Source: Sutcliffiella horikoshii
GTDB taxonomy: Bacteria > Bacillota > Bacilli > Bacillales > Bacillaceae_I
DNA length: 64,000 bases
Direction of reading: 5' to 3'
Assembly (NCBI RefSeq): GCF_002157855.1
Contig: NZ_CP020880.1
Coordinates: 744,001 to 808,000 of the forward strand
Of this stretch, positions 17,601 to 26,261 are shown piece after piece. The notes below the pieces were generated by a model that had not been told where the DNA came from, searched no databases, and saw only the letters and a program-made list of their open reading frames with translations. Position 1 is the first letter of the stretch. Every line of letters begins with the position of its first letter. The position numbers and the translations under genes are program-made.

Positions 17601-18998
17601 ATGACGATTACAACCACTGACATAAACGAAAAGGTTGAAACATTGCTTGCGAATCATAAGAATTATTTTGATAAAGGGGAAACAAAGGATCTTGATTTCC
17701 GCTTGGAGCAGCTGTCGACCTTAAAGAAGGCTGTTCAGAAATATGAAGCTGAACTAATGGATGCGTTGAAAAAGGACCTTGGAAAATCCATATTCGAAGC
17801 ATACGGTTCTGAAGTTGGCTATATCCTTGATAGCATCGGTTTCTTTATGAAAAATTTAAAAGGCTGGGCTAAGGTGAAAAAGGTGAAAACACCGCTCGTT
17901 CATACTGGTTCTAAAAGTCTGATTTATTCTCAACCTTATGGGACGGTATTGATTGTCGGGCCTTTCAATTACCCTGCTCAGTTAGTATTAGAGCCTCTGA
18001 TTGGGGCGATTTCTGCCGGGAACTGCGCAGTGATCAAGCCTTCGGAATTCACGCCGACTGTATCTGCTGTGCTTACAAAAATGATACGAGAATTCTTCAA
18101 TGAAGAGTACATCAGTGTCGTGGAGGGAGCAAAAGAGGAAACATCAGCCCTTATTCATGCGCCATTTGATTATATCTTTTTTACGGGAAGCGTAGAGGTA
18201 GGCAAGATCGTCATGCAGGCTGCGGCTAAACGGCTTGTACCGGTAACACTCGAGCTTGGAGGGAAAAGTCCGTGTATCGTCCATAAGGATGCCAATATAG
18301 AAGTGGCGGCGCAACGAATCGCTTGGGGAAAATTCATGAATGCAGGCCAAACGTGTGTGGCGCCGGATTATATTCTTGTGCATGAAGATGTTCGAGGGAA
18401 ACTGGTTAAAGCATTGAAAAAAACGATACATGATTTTTACGGAGATAATCCACAAGAAAGCAAGGATTACGGACGTGTGGTGAATGAGCGTCAATTTGAT
18501 CGTCTTGTATCATTATTGGATAAGGAAAAAGTGGTCGTTGGAGGACGAAACGATCGGGAGTCGCTTTATATGGAACCGACTGTGATGGATGGTGTAACAT
18601 GGGAAGATAGCGTGATGCAGGAAGAAATATTTGGCCCAATTTTACCTGTACTTGCATATAACGACTTAAAGGATGCCGTAAAACAGGTTAATAATTATCC
18701 AAAGCCTCTGGCGTTATATGTGTTTACTGAAACTAATGAGGTAGAGGAAGAAGTTATCGGAAGCACCTCTTTCGGTGGAGGGTGTGTGAATGATACGGTC
18801 ACACATTTGACCAATCCATACTTACCATTTGGTGGGGTAGGGACATCGGGCATCGGTTCGTATCATGGGAAAGACAGCTTTGATACTTTTTCCCATAAGA
18901 AAAGTGTGATGAAAAAGAGTACCAAGTTCAATTTGAGTTTTCTTTACCCGCCTTATTCTGATAAGAGCATAAAAGTGCTAAGGAAATTTATGAAGTAG
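17601..18998 (+). CDS. Class-3-type aldehyde dehydrogenase (YwdH-like)
   Basis: NAD(P)-dependent aldehyde dehydrogenase, 465 residues, oxidising aliphatic or aromatic aldehydes to acids. Visible elements are the cofactor-binding GPFNYP and FTGSVEVG segments, ELGGKSP with the catalytic glutamate (near 217) and the nucleophile C252 in GQTCVAPDY. The C-terminal hydrophobic/basic tail (LSFLYPPY near the end) is like class-3 membrane-associated forms and B. subtilis YwdH. AGGAGG lies before the ATG. A palindrome over the promoter's -10 suggests repression by a dimeric regulator. Substrate not known. Confidence 0.9.
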   Translation: MTITTTDINEKVETLLANHKNYFDKGETKDLDFRLEQLSTLKKAVQKYEAELMDALKKDLGKSIFEAYGSEVGYILDSIGFFMKNLKGWAKVKKVKTPLVHTGSKSLIYSQPYGTVLIVGPFNYPAQLVLEPLIGAISAGNCAVIKPSEFTPTVSAVLTKMIREFFNEEYISVVEGAKEETSALIHAPFDYIFFTGSVEVGKIVMQAAAKRLVPVTLELGGKSPCIVHKDANIEVAAQRIAWGKFMNAGQTCVAPDYILVHEDVRGKLVKALKKTIHDFYGDNPQESKDYGRVVNERQFDRLVSLLDKEKVVVGGRNDRESLYMEPTVMDGVTWEDSVMQEEIFGPILPVLAYNDLKDAVKQVNNYPKPLALYVFTETNEVEEEVIGSTSFGGGCVNDTVTHLTNPYLPFGGVGTSGIGSYHGKDSFDTFSHKKSVMKKSTKFNLSFLYPPYSDKSIKVLRKFMK

Positions 18999-19107
18999 AC
19001 AGCTTCAAATTTTCAGGTGTCAGGAAGTTCTTTACATTTCTTTTATACGCTGTCTGTGTTAATATTTAGATAGACGAAATATATGTAGCAGACGCAGCTT
19101 TTTAGGG

Positions 19108-19142
19108 AAATGAATCTTCGGTCGTGGAGATTCATTTTCTTA
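19108..19142 (+). terminator. Hairpin with T-rich tail between ALDH and MFS genes
   Basis: AAATGAATCT pairs with AGATTCATTT around a ten-base loop, then TTCTTATTTAT. It lies only about 55 bases before the MFS start, so it may end the ALDH transcript or act in the MFS leader. Confidence 0.6.
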
Positions 19143-19195
19143 TTTATGTGGATTTATTTTGGAGGTGCGTCTTTTTATAGTAGGAGAGTGTAAGA

Positions 19196-20404
19196 ATGGT
19201 ACCGATTCAGAAAAAAGAAGTGTTATGGACGAAATCGTTCATCATGTTGATGGTAGGAAACTTGTTTGTGTTCATGTCGTTTCAAATGCTGATTCCCACA
19301 TTGCCCCCATATATTAAGTCGTTGGGAGCAACGGGATTTGAGATTGGGTTGGTAACCGCCTTGTTTTCCATCGGTGCTGTGTTGAGTAGGCCGTTTATCG
19401 GTTTTATGCTGGAGTACCGGGCGCGTAAACCGCTTGTGTTGATCGGCGCGGTTGCGTTGCTTGCTGTGACAATCATCTATCCATTGTCCCAGATAGTGCT
19501 GGTATTCCTATTGTTCCGACTTGTACATGGTCTTGCATGGGGCTGGTCCACAACGGTAAATGGAACCGCAGCGGTAGATGTTATCCCCCGTTCCCGTCTA
19601 GGTGAAGGGATGGGGTATTACGGATTATCGATTACAATCGGAATGATTATCGCTCCAAGCTTAGGGATTTACTTATATCAGGTTACAACGTTTTCTAACT
19701 TGATCATGGTAAGTGCTGTTCTTGGAGTAATTGCGCTTGTGTTGTTGGGTGTGGTTCATTATCAGACGCCTGCTATTGTGGAAAAGACGAAAAAGGAGGA
19801 CCTCAAGTTTTCCTATTTCGGTTCACTTGTAGAAAAGAGTAGCTGGTACCCAGCCTTCATCACATTGATGGCTACGTTTGGCTACGGCTCGATTGTCACG
19901 TTTATCGTGATATTTGGAGAAGAACGTGGGATTGACCAGATCTTTCTTTTCTATCTTGTAAATGCGATTATGGCATCATTATCTCGTCCAGTTGCAGGAA
20001 AATGGTTTGATAATCATGGTCCACGGGGCTTGGTATTAATGTGCATGTTCTTGTCCTTTGTCGGGATGTGGGTGCTTTCCTTTGCGCACTCCAATTTGTT
20101 TATTGTGATAGCTGGTGCGTTGTTCGGAGTAGGTTTCGGTTCTTTGATTCCTACCTTGCAATCATGGACCTTATCCATGACTCCTGAAAACCGCCGTGGA
20201 GTGGCAAACGGCATGTTCTTCTCATCTATCGACCTGGGAATTGGACTAAGCGGAATCATCTTTGGACTCCTTGCACAATTCGTCCCGACCGCAGCCCTCT
20301 TCCAAATCTCCAGCACCTTCATGCTCCTTGCCATGCTCTTCGCCTGGATCGAAGGCAAACGCAGAAAACGAGCAGTGCTTGAAGAGATGAGAGAAGGGGC
20401 ATAA
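19196..20404 (+). CDS. MFS transporter, drug-efflux type
   Basis: Twelve-helix major facilitator, 402 residues, probably a proton-coupled exporter of small molecules. The loop 2-3 region has SIGAVLSRPFIGFMLEYRARKP and a matching SLSRPVAGKWFDNHGPRG in the second half, the GxLaDrxGrr-type motif of the family. The helix-4 arginine lies in FRLVHGLAWGWSTTVNGTA. AGGAGAG lies seven bases before the ATG. Substrate not predictable. Confidence 0.85.
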   Translation: MVPIQKKEVLWTKSFIMLMVGNLFVFMSFQMLIPTLPPYIKSLGATGFEIGLVTALFSIGAVLSRPFIGFMLEYRARKPLVLIGAVALLAVTIIYPLSQIVLVFLLFRLVHGLAWGWSTTVNGTAAVDVIPRSRLGEGMGYYGLSITIGMIIAPSLGIYLYQVTTFSNLIMVSAVLGVIALVLLGVVHYQTPAIVEKTKKEDLKFSYFGSLVEKSSWYPAFITLMATFGYGSIVTFIVIFGEERGIDQIFLFYLVNAIMASLSRPVAGKWFDNHGPRGLVLMCMFLSFVGMWVLSFAHSNLFIVIAGALFGVGFGSLIPTLQSWTLSMTPENRRGVANGMFFSSIDLGIGLSGIIFGLLAQFVPTAALFQISSTFMLLAMLFAWIEGKRRKRAVLEEMREGA

Positions 20405-20410
20405 AGAAAA

Positions 20411-20480
20411 GGGGTCTGACCCGCTGTGCGTTAAAGTGGTAGAGAGATAAAGAGGGGTCTGACCCTCACTCCGTTAAAGC
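20411..20480 (+). repeat. Two direct copies of a GGGGTCTGACCC...CGTTAAAG motif
   Basis: GGGGTCTGACCC followed by CGTTAAAG occurs at about 20411-20436 and 20453-20478. The same GGGGTCTGACCC core forms a terminator loop near 54135. It looks like a short dispersed intergenic motif. Confidence 0.6.
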
Positions 20481-20487
20481 AATAAAG

Positions 20488-20528
20488 AAAAAGCGTAACC
20501 TCCCAGTCAAACGGAGGTTACGCTTTTT
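20488..20528. terminator. Bidirectional terminator, perfect 16-bp stem
   Basis: AAAAAGCGTAACCTCC pairs perfectly with GGAGGTTACGCTTTTT around CAGTCAAAC. It serves the MFS gene and ywbE and overlaps the ywbE stop codon. Confidence 0.93.
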
Positions 20529-20715
20529 CGATTTCTTTGACCCTGCCGACTTGTCCGTCTTGGAGGCGGACTTTGATGCCGTGGGGGTGGTTGGGGGATT
20601 TGGTTAGGATGTCTTTGACAATCCCGCTTGTTAGTTTGCCTGTGCGTTGGTCTTGTTTGAGTACAATTTTTACTGATTGACCGACAGTGATGTCTGACCG
20701 TTTTTGTCCATTCAT
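20518..20715 (-). CDS. ywbE: YwbE-family protein (DUF2196)
   Basis: 65-residue protein that matches the conserved YwbE family: KRSDITVGQSVKIVLKQDQR at the start, LTSGIVKDILTKS in the middle and HPHGIKVRLQDGQVGRV near the end. This small beta-rich fold has no established function; an RNA- or nucleic-acid-binding role has been proposed from its SH3-like pattern. It overlaps a bidirectional terminator at its 3' end and is monocistronic. Confidence 0.88.
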   Translation of the reverse strand: MNGQKRSDITVGQSVKIVLKQDQRTGKLTSGIVKDILTKSPNHPHGIKVRLQDGQVGRVKEIEKA

Positions 20716-20782
20716 TTTCTAGAGCCTCACGTTTCTGTAATTACTAATAGTTTATTATATCATAACCAAACTCTCCGCATTC

Positions 20783-21733
20783 TTAATCGACCATTTCCTC
20801 TCTCACTTCAAGTAGAAGATCAGGCCGGTTGGTGAGAATCCCATCAGCCCCTTGTTCGAGCAGGTAACGCATCGTTTCCTTATCATCAATCGTCCAGTAG
20901 TGCATCTGTACGCCACTTCTCTGCGCATCCCGAATCAGTCTCAGATTTGTCAAATCAAAAATACTTTCTTGTAAAGGGATTTGAAAAGCGTCCACCTCAG
21001 GCTTGTAGAGGTTGCGGACAAATAGTTTATGAAAAAGGACAAACCTAGTGATTTCTTGTCTGCCGCCAACAAGTGCAACCTTTCCGTCTGTGAAACTATT
21101 GAATGTCTCAAGAATTTCCTGATCGAAAGATGCGACAAGCAAAGTATCTTCTCTGTTATACTCTTTGGTCAGATCCCACAACTTCCTTGCAATCTCCTCA
21201 TACTTTTCAGGTGGATTGGTGTCTTTTATTTCAATTTCAATACGGGTGTTAGGGAAGGCTTGAAACATTTCCTCCACAGTAGGGATGGTGACGCCCTTTC
21301 CGCGGAAACTGTTATTGCCATCTAAATCAACGAAATGATAGCCTGCATCTAATTGTTTTACTTCCTCTAAGGACAACGCGGCTACTTCACCTTGCCCATT
21401 TGTAGTCCGGTCGACAGTAGAATCATGGATGGCAACAAGGTGCCCATCTTTTGTCATATGTATATCTGTTTCCAATACGTCGACACCCATTTCCACTGCT
21501 TGTTCAAAGGCTATCATGGTATTGGATGGAGCGAGGAGCTCACCGCCTTGATGTGCGATGACTAGCGGGAGTCCACCATTTTCAAAAAAGGGTTTGGTTG
21601 CTTGCTTGGAAACAGGTAAAAAAGTGAAGATAAGGCCCAGTGTGCCAAGCGTACCGGCAATAGTCCCCAGGGCTATCCAGGCTTTTCTTTTTTTGTGGGG
21701 TTTCTTTTGTGAAGGGATTGTAATCTCTGCCAT
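20783..21733 (-). CDS. Membrane-anchored glycerophosphodiester phosphodiesterase
   Basis: GDPD-family protein, 316 residues. It hydrolyses glycerophosphodiesters to glycerol-3-phosphate and an alcohol. A basic N terminus and one membrane segment (about 18-38) anchor it, so the catalytic barrel should face outward. The metal-site motifs are LETDIHMTKDGHLVAIHD (E, D and H, near 85-103) and IEIEIKDTNP (near 165). In motif 1 it reads AHQGG and PSNT rather than the usual AHRGG and PENT, which occurs in one sub-branch. An AGAGGG site lies about 12 bases before the ATG, a weak spacing. Confidence 0.87.
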   Translation of the reverse strand: MAEITIPSQKKPHKKRKAWIALGTIAGTLGTLGLIFTFLPVSKQATKPFFENGGLPLVIAHQGGELLAPSNTMIAFEQAVEMGVDVLETDIHMTKDGHLVAIHDSTVDRTTNGQGEVAALSLEEVKQLDAGYHFVDLDGNNSFRGKGVTIPTVEEMFQAFPNTRIEIEIKDTNPPEKYEEIARKLWDLTKEYNREDTLLVASFDQEILETFNSFTDGKVALVGGRQEITRFVLFHKLFVRNLYKPEVDAFQIPLQESIFDLTNLRLIRDAQRSGVQMHYWTIDDKETMRYLLEQGADGILTNRPDLLLEVREEMVD

Positions 21734-21796
21734 AAGTGAACGTACCCTCTTTCTCTTTTCATCTTCTTATACTTAAATTATAGAATAGTTTGAAAA

Positions 21797-21833
21797 TAAA
21801 AAAAGAGGGTAGCCGTAATTTTTCGGCTACCTT
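21797..21833 (-). terminator. Terminator after HpaB-family gene
   Basis: On the minus strand GGTAGCCG pairs with CGGCTACC, followed by CTC and seven Ts. Confidence 0.85.
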
Positions 21834-21837
21834 TTCA

Positions 21838-23283
21838 TCAATCTAAAAATCCTAACCCCCTCGCAACCTCATCCACTAATTCTTTCCTGTCGTATTCATG
21901 ATATAGTCCCATAGCCAAGCGCGTCGGGCAGCCAAAGAAGAAGCGTTCGTACAGCGTTTGGCGGGATCCGAATGCGCTCATGCTGACATCCCATGCTAAG
22001 CGGAACAGCTGGATGCGGGTTTTGGCATCAGTGGTTGCTGACTGTAGGTATCGGTCAATGTCTGCTCGTATTGGTGATTCCAGGTCAGCCTCTGTTGGGA
22101 TAGAAACCAGGCCACTTGCACCGAGCAGCTGCAGAATCTCAATGAATCTTGGATACACTTTAGGAAACTGCACGATAGCAACAGAAAGAGGCGTGACATC
22201 TGGTACCATTGTCCCGTGCTTATCCGGTTTCGCATTCATTTCTGATGCCAGAAGCAAGGCTTTATGATTTTCTACTGCTACGATGATCTCGCTGATTTTT
22301 TCTTTTACATGCCCGTACTCACCTATCGCGATGGTGTTGACCAAAAGTTGTGCAATACCTAAAATGAATTCGGCTTTCATTACCTGTCTTGACACCACCT
22401 GGTGGGTGACAAGCGGTTTGAAGTTACTAATGGAATACAGTTTGTTGGCGACATCAATATTTTCCGCAACAAAAACCCTCTCCCATGGCACTAAAACGTT
22501 ATCAAGCACTACAATAGCGTCCATTTCTTCAAACCTTGATCCAAGAGGATGATTGAAAGTGGAAGAGTCATAAGAAAAGGATTCCCGGCAGATAAATTTC
22601 AATCCTTCGGTGTTACTTGGGATACTGAAGGCATAGGCGAAAGGCTCTTCAAACATTTTAAGTCCAGAAGAGGAGATGATGATCTCATCGGTGATACCAC
22701 CCTGTGTCGCCAATAACCGCGCGCCTTTAATGACAATCCCTTCTGAGGTCTTATCAACCATCCTTGCTGCCACAATATTCTCATCGTCCTCGTAATGTAA
22801 AGAAGAGCGATTTATTTGTGGAGCAATGAATGTATGAGTAAAAGAGAGATCATTTTCCCTAGCATACTCGTAAAAATTTTTAAGATTCTGCGGGAATTGC
22901 GGACCTTGTTCTTCTAATAGATCTGCAGAGGAGGCAAGTGCCATCAAGGTAGAGTTTTTATAATCAGGGGAACGCCCCATCATTCCAAATGTTGACTTTG
23001 CCCAAACCTGAAACATCTTTCTTCTTTTCTCCAAATCTTCTTTAGTTGTCGGTCGTAGATAGGAGGTTCCGACTAGATTCCCAGTTGTGTCGGATGTGAA
23101 AGTCATAATATCTTTGTACTTTTTGTCGTGTTGCATATCAAATAGTGAGGCTTGACTTCTCATCACTCCTGAAAAAGCCGGGTGCTCCGAGATATTCCCT
23201 TTGACCTGCTGTCCGTTATACCAAACATTTGCATGAAGCGAGTCGATTCGGGTTAGATATTGTTTTCCGTTGATTATTCCCAT
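21838..23283 (-). CDS. 4-hydroxyphenylacetate 3-monooxygenase family (HpaB/YoaI-like) protein
   Basis: Flavin-dependent two-component monooxygenase large subunit, 481 residues, adding a hydroxyl group to phenolic substrates using reduced FAD from a partner reductase. The acyl-CoA-dehydrogenase-like fold shows as GKQYLTRIDS at the start, TFIAPQINRS and the flavin segment GARLLATQGGITDEIIISSS (near 195-215), then FDHPLGSRFEEMDA-like (here FNHPLGSRFEEMDAIVVLDNVLVPWERVF). The start is ATG at 23283 with GGGTGA six bases upstream; the GTG at 23292 lies inside that site. No reductase (HpaC) gene is adjacent. A radical dehydratase of the same superfamily is less likely. Confidence 0.85.
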   Translation of the reverse strand: MGIINGKQYLTRIDSLHANVWYNGQQVKGNISEHPAFSGVMRSQASLFDMQHDKKYKDIMTFTSDTTGNLVGTSYLRPTTKEDLEKRRKMFQVWAKSTFGMMGRSPDYKNSTLMALASSADLLEEQGPQFPQNLKNFYEYARENDLSFTHTFIAPQINRSSLHYEDDENIVAARMVDKTSEGIVIKGARLLATQGGITDEIIISSSGLKMFEEPFAYAFSIPSNTEGLKFICRESFSYDSSTFNHPLGSRFEEMDAIVVLDNVLVPWERVFVAENIDVANKLYSISNFKPLVTHQVVSRQVMKAEFILGIAQLLVNTIAIGEYGHVKEKISEIIVAVENHKALLLASEMNAKPDKHGTMVPDVTPLSVAIVQFPKVYPRFIEILQLLGASGLVSIPTEADLESPIRADIDRYLQSATTDAKTRIQLFRLAWDVSMSAFGSRQTLYERFFFGCPTRLAMGLYHEYDRKELVDEVARGLGFLD

Positions 23284-23421
23284 GCTGCTCACCCTTTGCC
23301 CAGATTACTTCTTTCAATGTATGCATATGGGATTGTCTGATTTACTACCGGGCTTCATCAAATTTTGAACGGCTAGGTTGGCGTGGTATAGTGAGGAAAA
23401 GATGGACTGGAGGGAGAAAAA

Positions 23422-24531
23422 ATGAAACAGGAATGGATGGAACTTGATACACCCACATTAATTTTGGATGGACAAATCTTACTGAAGAATATACGTAAGA
23501 TGAGCGATTTTGCGAAAGAAAATAAGGTGAATTTGCGTCCGCATATCAAAACACATAAATCTGTCGAGATTGCCAAACTTCAGTTAGAGCATGGAGCAAT
23601 TGGCATTACCACCGCAAAGCTGGAAGAGGCAGAAGTGATGGCAGCCTCAGGAATAAAGGATATTTTAGTGGCATATCCGGTTTCAAGCCCAGCAAAAATA
23701 GAACGAATCATTGCACTTTTGAATCAAGAGGTGGATTTAAAAATAACCGTGGATAGTCTGGAACAAGTGAAGCTGCTTCAAAAAGCTTTGGAAAAAACAA
23801 GCCACTCTATAGAAGTTTGGATTAAAGTAAACTCTGGCCTGAACAGGTGTGGAGTGGAGCCTGGCGAGAGAGCTGTTGAACTTGCAAAAGCCATCATACT
23901 ATTATCCCGGTTACGAATTGGCGGAATCTTTACCCATGCAGGTCACTCCTATGGTGCAAATGGGAAAGAGGAGCTTGAACGCATTGCTTTAGCTGAAGCA
24001 CACGCGGTGGTTAAAAGTGCGGAGGCATGTGAAAAGGCGGGTATCCCGATTTTGGTAAGAAGCGTTGGCTCTACCCCGACTTATCGGATTTCAGGACTAC
24101 TGGATGGAATTACAGAAGTACGTCCCGGAAACGCGGTTTTCTTTGACAGTATTCAAGTAGGGCTTGGTGTTGCAGACAGGGCAGACTGTGCGTTAACGGT
24201 TTTGGCATCTGTCGTGGGTGTGTATGAGGGGAGAATTGTTCTCGATACAGGAAGTAAAACATTGTGTTTGGATAAAGGTGCACATGGGCTGGACTCGGTG
24301 AAAGGGTATGGATTTGTGGTGGATCATCCTGAATTGACCATAGAGAGGCTGTCCGAGGAGCATGGGGTGGCGGTCTTTGAAGGTAGCTGCGACTTGCGCT
24401 TGAATGATAAAGTGCGCATCATTCCCAATCATGCGTGTACAGTGGCCAATATGTTTGAAGAGTATGTGGTGGTGGAAGGCGAGCATGTGGTAGATAGGTG
24501 GAAGGTGGATGCGAGGGGGATGCGGAAGTAG
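23422..24531 (+). CDS. D-threonine aldolase / D-serine dehydratase-like PLP enzyme
   Basis: Fold-III (alanine-racemase-type) pyridoxal-phosphate enzyme, 369 residues. The cofactor lysine is in LRPHIKTHKS (near residue 45), followed by the barrel pattern GITTAKLEEAEVMAASGIKDILVAYPV. The C-terminal beta domain has SCDLRLNDKVRIIPNHACTVANMFEEYVV, with the His and Cys that bind zinc in D-serine dehydratase and a divalent metal in D-threonine aldolase. The N-terminal motif LDTPTLILD is typical. GGAGGGAG lies seven bases before the ATG. Divergent from the HpaB gene. Which D-amino acid it uses is not visible. Confidence 0.87.
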   Translation: MKQEWMELDTPTLILDGQILLKNIRKMSDFAKENKVNLRPHIKTHKSVEIAKLQLEHGAIGITTAKLEEAEVMAASGIKDILVAYPVSSPAKIERIIALLNQEVDLKITVDSLEQVKLLQKALEKTSHSIEVWIKVNSGLNRCGVEPGERAVELAKAIILLSRLRIGGIFTHAGHSYGANGKEELERIALAEAHAVVKSAEACEKAGIPILVRSVGSTPTYRISGLLDGITEVRPGNAVFFDSIQVGLGVADRADCALTVLASVVGVYEGRIVLDTGSKTLCLDKGAHGLDSVKGYGFVVDHPELTIERLSEEHGVAVFEGSCDLRLNDKVRIIPNHACTVANMFEEYVVVEGEHVVDRWKVDARGMRK

Positions 24532-24635
24532 CAGCGGTCTTTATGAGAGTAGGGTGTCAGGTGAAAAACGCTTTCCGCTCTTATATATGCTAGTTTTTAA
24601 GGAAAATAGATGGTTTATGATGCGGTTTAAAATGG

Positions 24636-24781
24636 TTCGGACACTTTAGCTTGTGCTTCGGACATTTAAGCTGCTTGTTTTTAATAGGTTCGGTCAAGAA
24701 AGCTCTCCCTTCGGACAAGAAAGGAGAGCTGTTCGAACATTTGAAAATTTCTTTCGGTCAACTTTACAAAAACTTCGGACA
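24636..24781. repeat. Seven-copy TTCGGACA array with 21-22-bp period
   Basis: TTCGGACA-like octamers start at 24636, 24657, 24689 (TTCGGTCA), 24710, 24732 (TTCGAACA), 24753 (TTCGGTCA) and 24774. Spacings are 21, 32, 21, 22, 21 and 21 bp. Units share AGAAAG or TTTAGC-like flanks. It fills most of the 341-base gap 24532-24872, which has no gene. Confidence 0.8.
24701..24730 (-). terminator. Hairpin within the TTCGGACA array, possible terminator of the dipeptidase operon
   Basis: AGCTCTCC pairs with GGAGAGCT. On the minus strand it is followed by TTTCTTG, a poor U-run, so terminator function is uncertain. Confidence 0.4.
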
Positions 24782-24872
24782 ATTAGCAAAACACGCTTTA
24801 GAAATTTAATTTTCAACAACTAAAAACCAAGGTGGTAGACGACATCATTCGAAGGGATTCACCATCTTACCG

Positions 24873-26261
24873 TCACTCCACATCCAACGCTGCTGCCAAC
24901 TCCTCCCAATACGCACATAGTGTCAGCAGACCTTTATCAAAATTCTTCAGCTTGAAATTTTCATTTGGTGCATGCACATTGTCAGAAGGCAATCCAAAGC
25001 CCATCAATACGATCGGTGCTTGCAGGACTTCATCCAATGTTGAAACGATCGGCAAGGAGCCGCCTCCACGTGTAAAGGTGGTCGGAACTTCCCATACCTT
25101 TTCAAAAGCCCGACTTGCTGCTTGGATGGCAGGGTGATTGAATGGAGTCACAAACGGTGCTCCTTTGTCAAAAAGGGAAACAGTAACTTCTACGCCAGCA
25201 GGCTTATGCATCGTAACATGCTCCTGTAATAGGGCCAGTATTTCATCTGGATCCTGATCTGGTACAAGGCGGCAAGTGATTTTGGCATGTGCTTCAGAAG
25301 GAAGAACCGTTTTGATTCCATCTCCCTGGAATCCGCCGTACACACCGTTTATTTCAAGTGTCGGGCGGACCCATGTGCGCTCATAAAAGCTGTATCCTTT
25401 TTCTCCATAAAACTCTTGAACTCCAACTTCCTCTTTGACCACAGCTTCATCAAAGCCTATTGCTTCAAAAGCTGCTTTCTCTTCCGAAGTCAAAGGGACC
25501 ACCTTGTCATAAAACCCATCCACAGTCACCACACCATCACCATCGTGGAAGGAAGCGAGCAATTCCACCACTGCATGAATCGGGTTTGCCACAGCGCCGC
25601 CGTATAGTCCGGAGTGAAGGTCACGTTTTGGACCTTTGACATCGAGCTGGAATCCACACATTCCACGCAAACCATAGCATATGGTCGGCTTGTCTTCTTC
25701 AATCATGGATGTGTCGGATACAACCACCACATCAGCAGCCAGCATTTCTTTATTTTGCTCAATAAATGCCGGCAAATTGGGACTGCCGACTTCTTCCTCG
25801 CCCTCAATACAGAACTTAAAGTTAAAAGGCAATGTCCCAGTCGTCGCGAGAACCGCCTCCAACGCTTTTATATGCATAAACGTCTGGCCTTTGTCATCAC
25901 TGGCGCCGCGAGCATAAATGCGCTCTTCACGGATTGCCGGTTCAAAAGGCGGGGTATCCCATAAATGAAGGGGGTCAACGGGCTGAACGTCATAATGCCC
26001 ATAAATCAAAACGGTCGGCTTGTCCTCACCCGCGTGGAGCCAATCACCATATACAATGGGGTGACCTTTTGTCGGGTGTAAGGCCACATTTTCCATGCCA
26101 AGCTTTCGCAAAGACTCTGACATCCATTCCGCGGCCCGTAACGTGTCTGCATTATGTGCCGGTAGGGCGCTCACACTTGGAACAGACAATAAGTCTATTA
26201 ATTCTTCTAAATGCCTTTCCCGATGCTCTGATAGATAGGAAGTGATGGTTGCGGTTGTCAT
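24873..26261 (-). CDS. M20-family metallo-dipeptidase (carnosinase-like)
   Basis: Cytosolic zinc peptidase of 462 residues. Metal ligands are visible in GHYDVQPVDP (near 87), GASDDKGQ (near 120) and the catalytic glutamate pair EGEEEVGS (near 152). The insert from about 190 to 310 is the dimerisation domain. The layout resembles the CNDP/ArgE-DapE branch acting on dipeptides. Its ATG overlaps the stop of the amidase by four bases (ATGA), so they are translationally coupled and may act in sequence on an amide- or peptide-containing substrate. Confidence 0.88.
   Translation of the reverse strand: MTTATITSYLSEHRERHLEELIDLLSVPSVSALPAHNADTLRAAEWMSESLRKLGMENVALHPTKGHPIVYGDWLHAGEDKPTVLIYGHYDVQPVDPLHLWDTPPFEPAIREERIYARGASDDKGQTFMHIKALEAVLATTGTLPFNFKFCIEGEEEVGSPNLPAFIEQNKEMLAADVVVVSDTSMIEEDKPTICYGLRGMCGFQLDVKGPKRDLHSGLYGGAVANPIHAVVELLASFHDGDGVVTVDGFYDKVVPLTSEEKAAFEAIGFDEAVVKEEVGVQEFYGEKGYSFYERTWVRPTLEINGVYGGFQGDGIKTVLPSEAHAKITCRLVPDQDPDEILALLQEHVTMHKPAGVEVTVSLFDKGAPFVTPFNHPAIQAASRAFEKVWEVPTTFTRGGGSLPIVSTLDEVLQAPIVLMGFGLPSDNVHAPNENFKLKNFDKGLLTLCAYWEELAAALDVE

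Noticed and set aside
24636-24781. TTCGGACA array as CRISPR
   Set aside because: The conserved core is only eight bases, with short similar gaps and no cas genes.
24832-25137. 101-residue plus-strand frame overlapping the dipeptidase
   Set aside because: Antisense to the conserved M20 C terminus, with no ribosome site.
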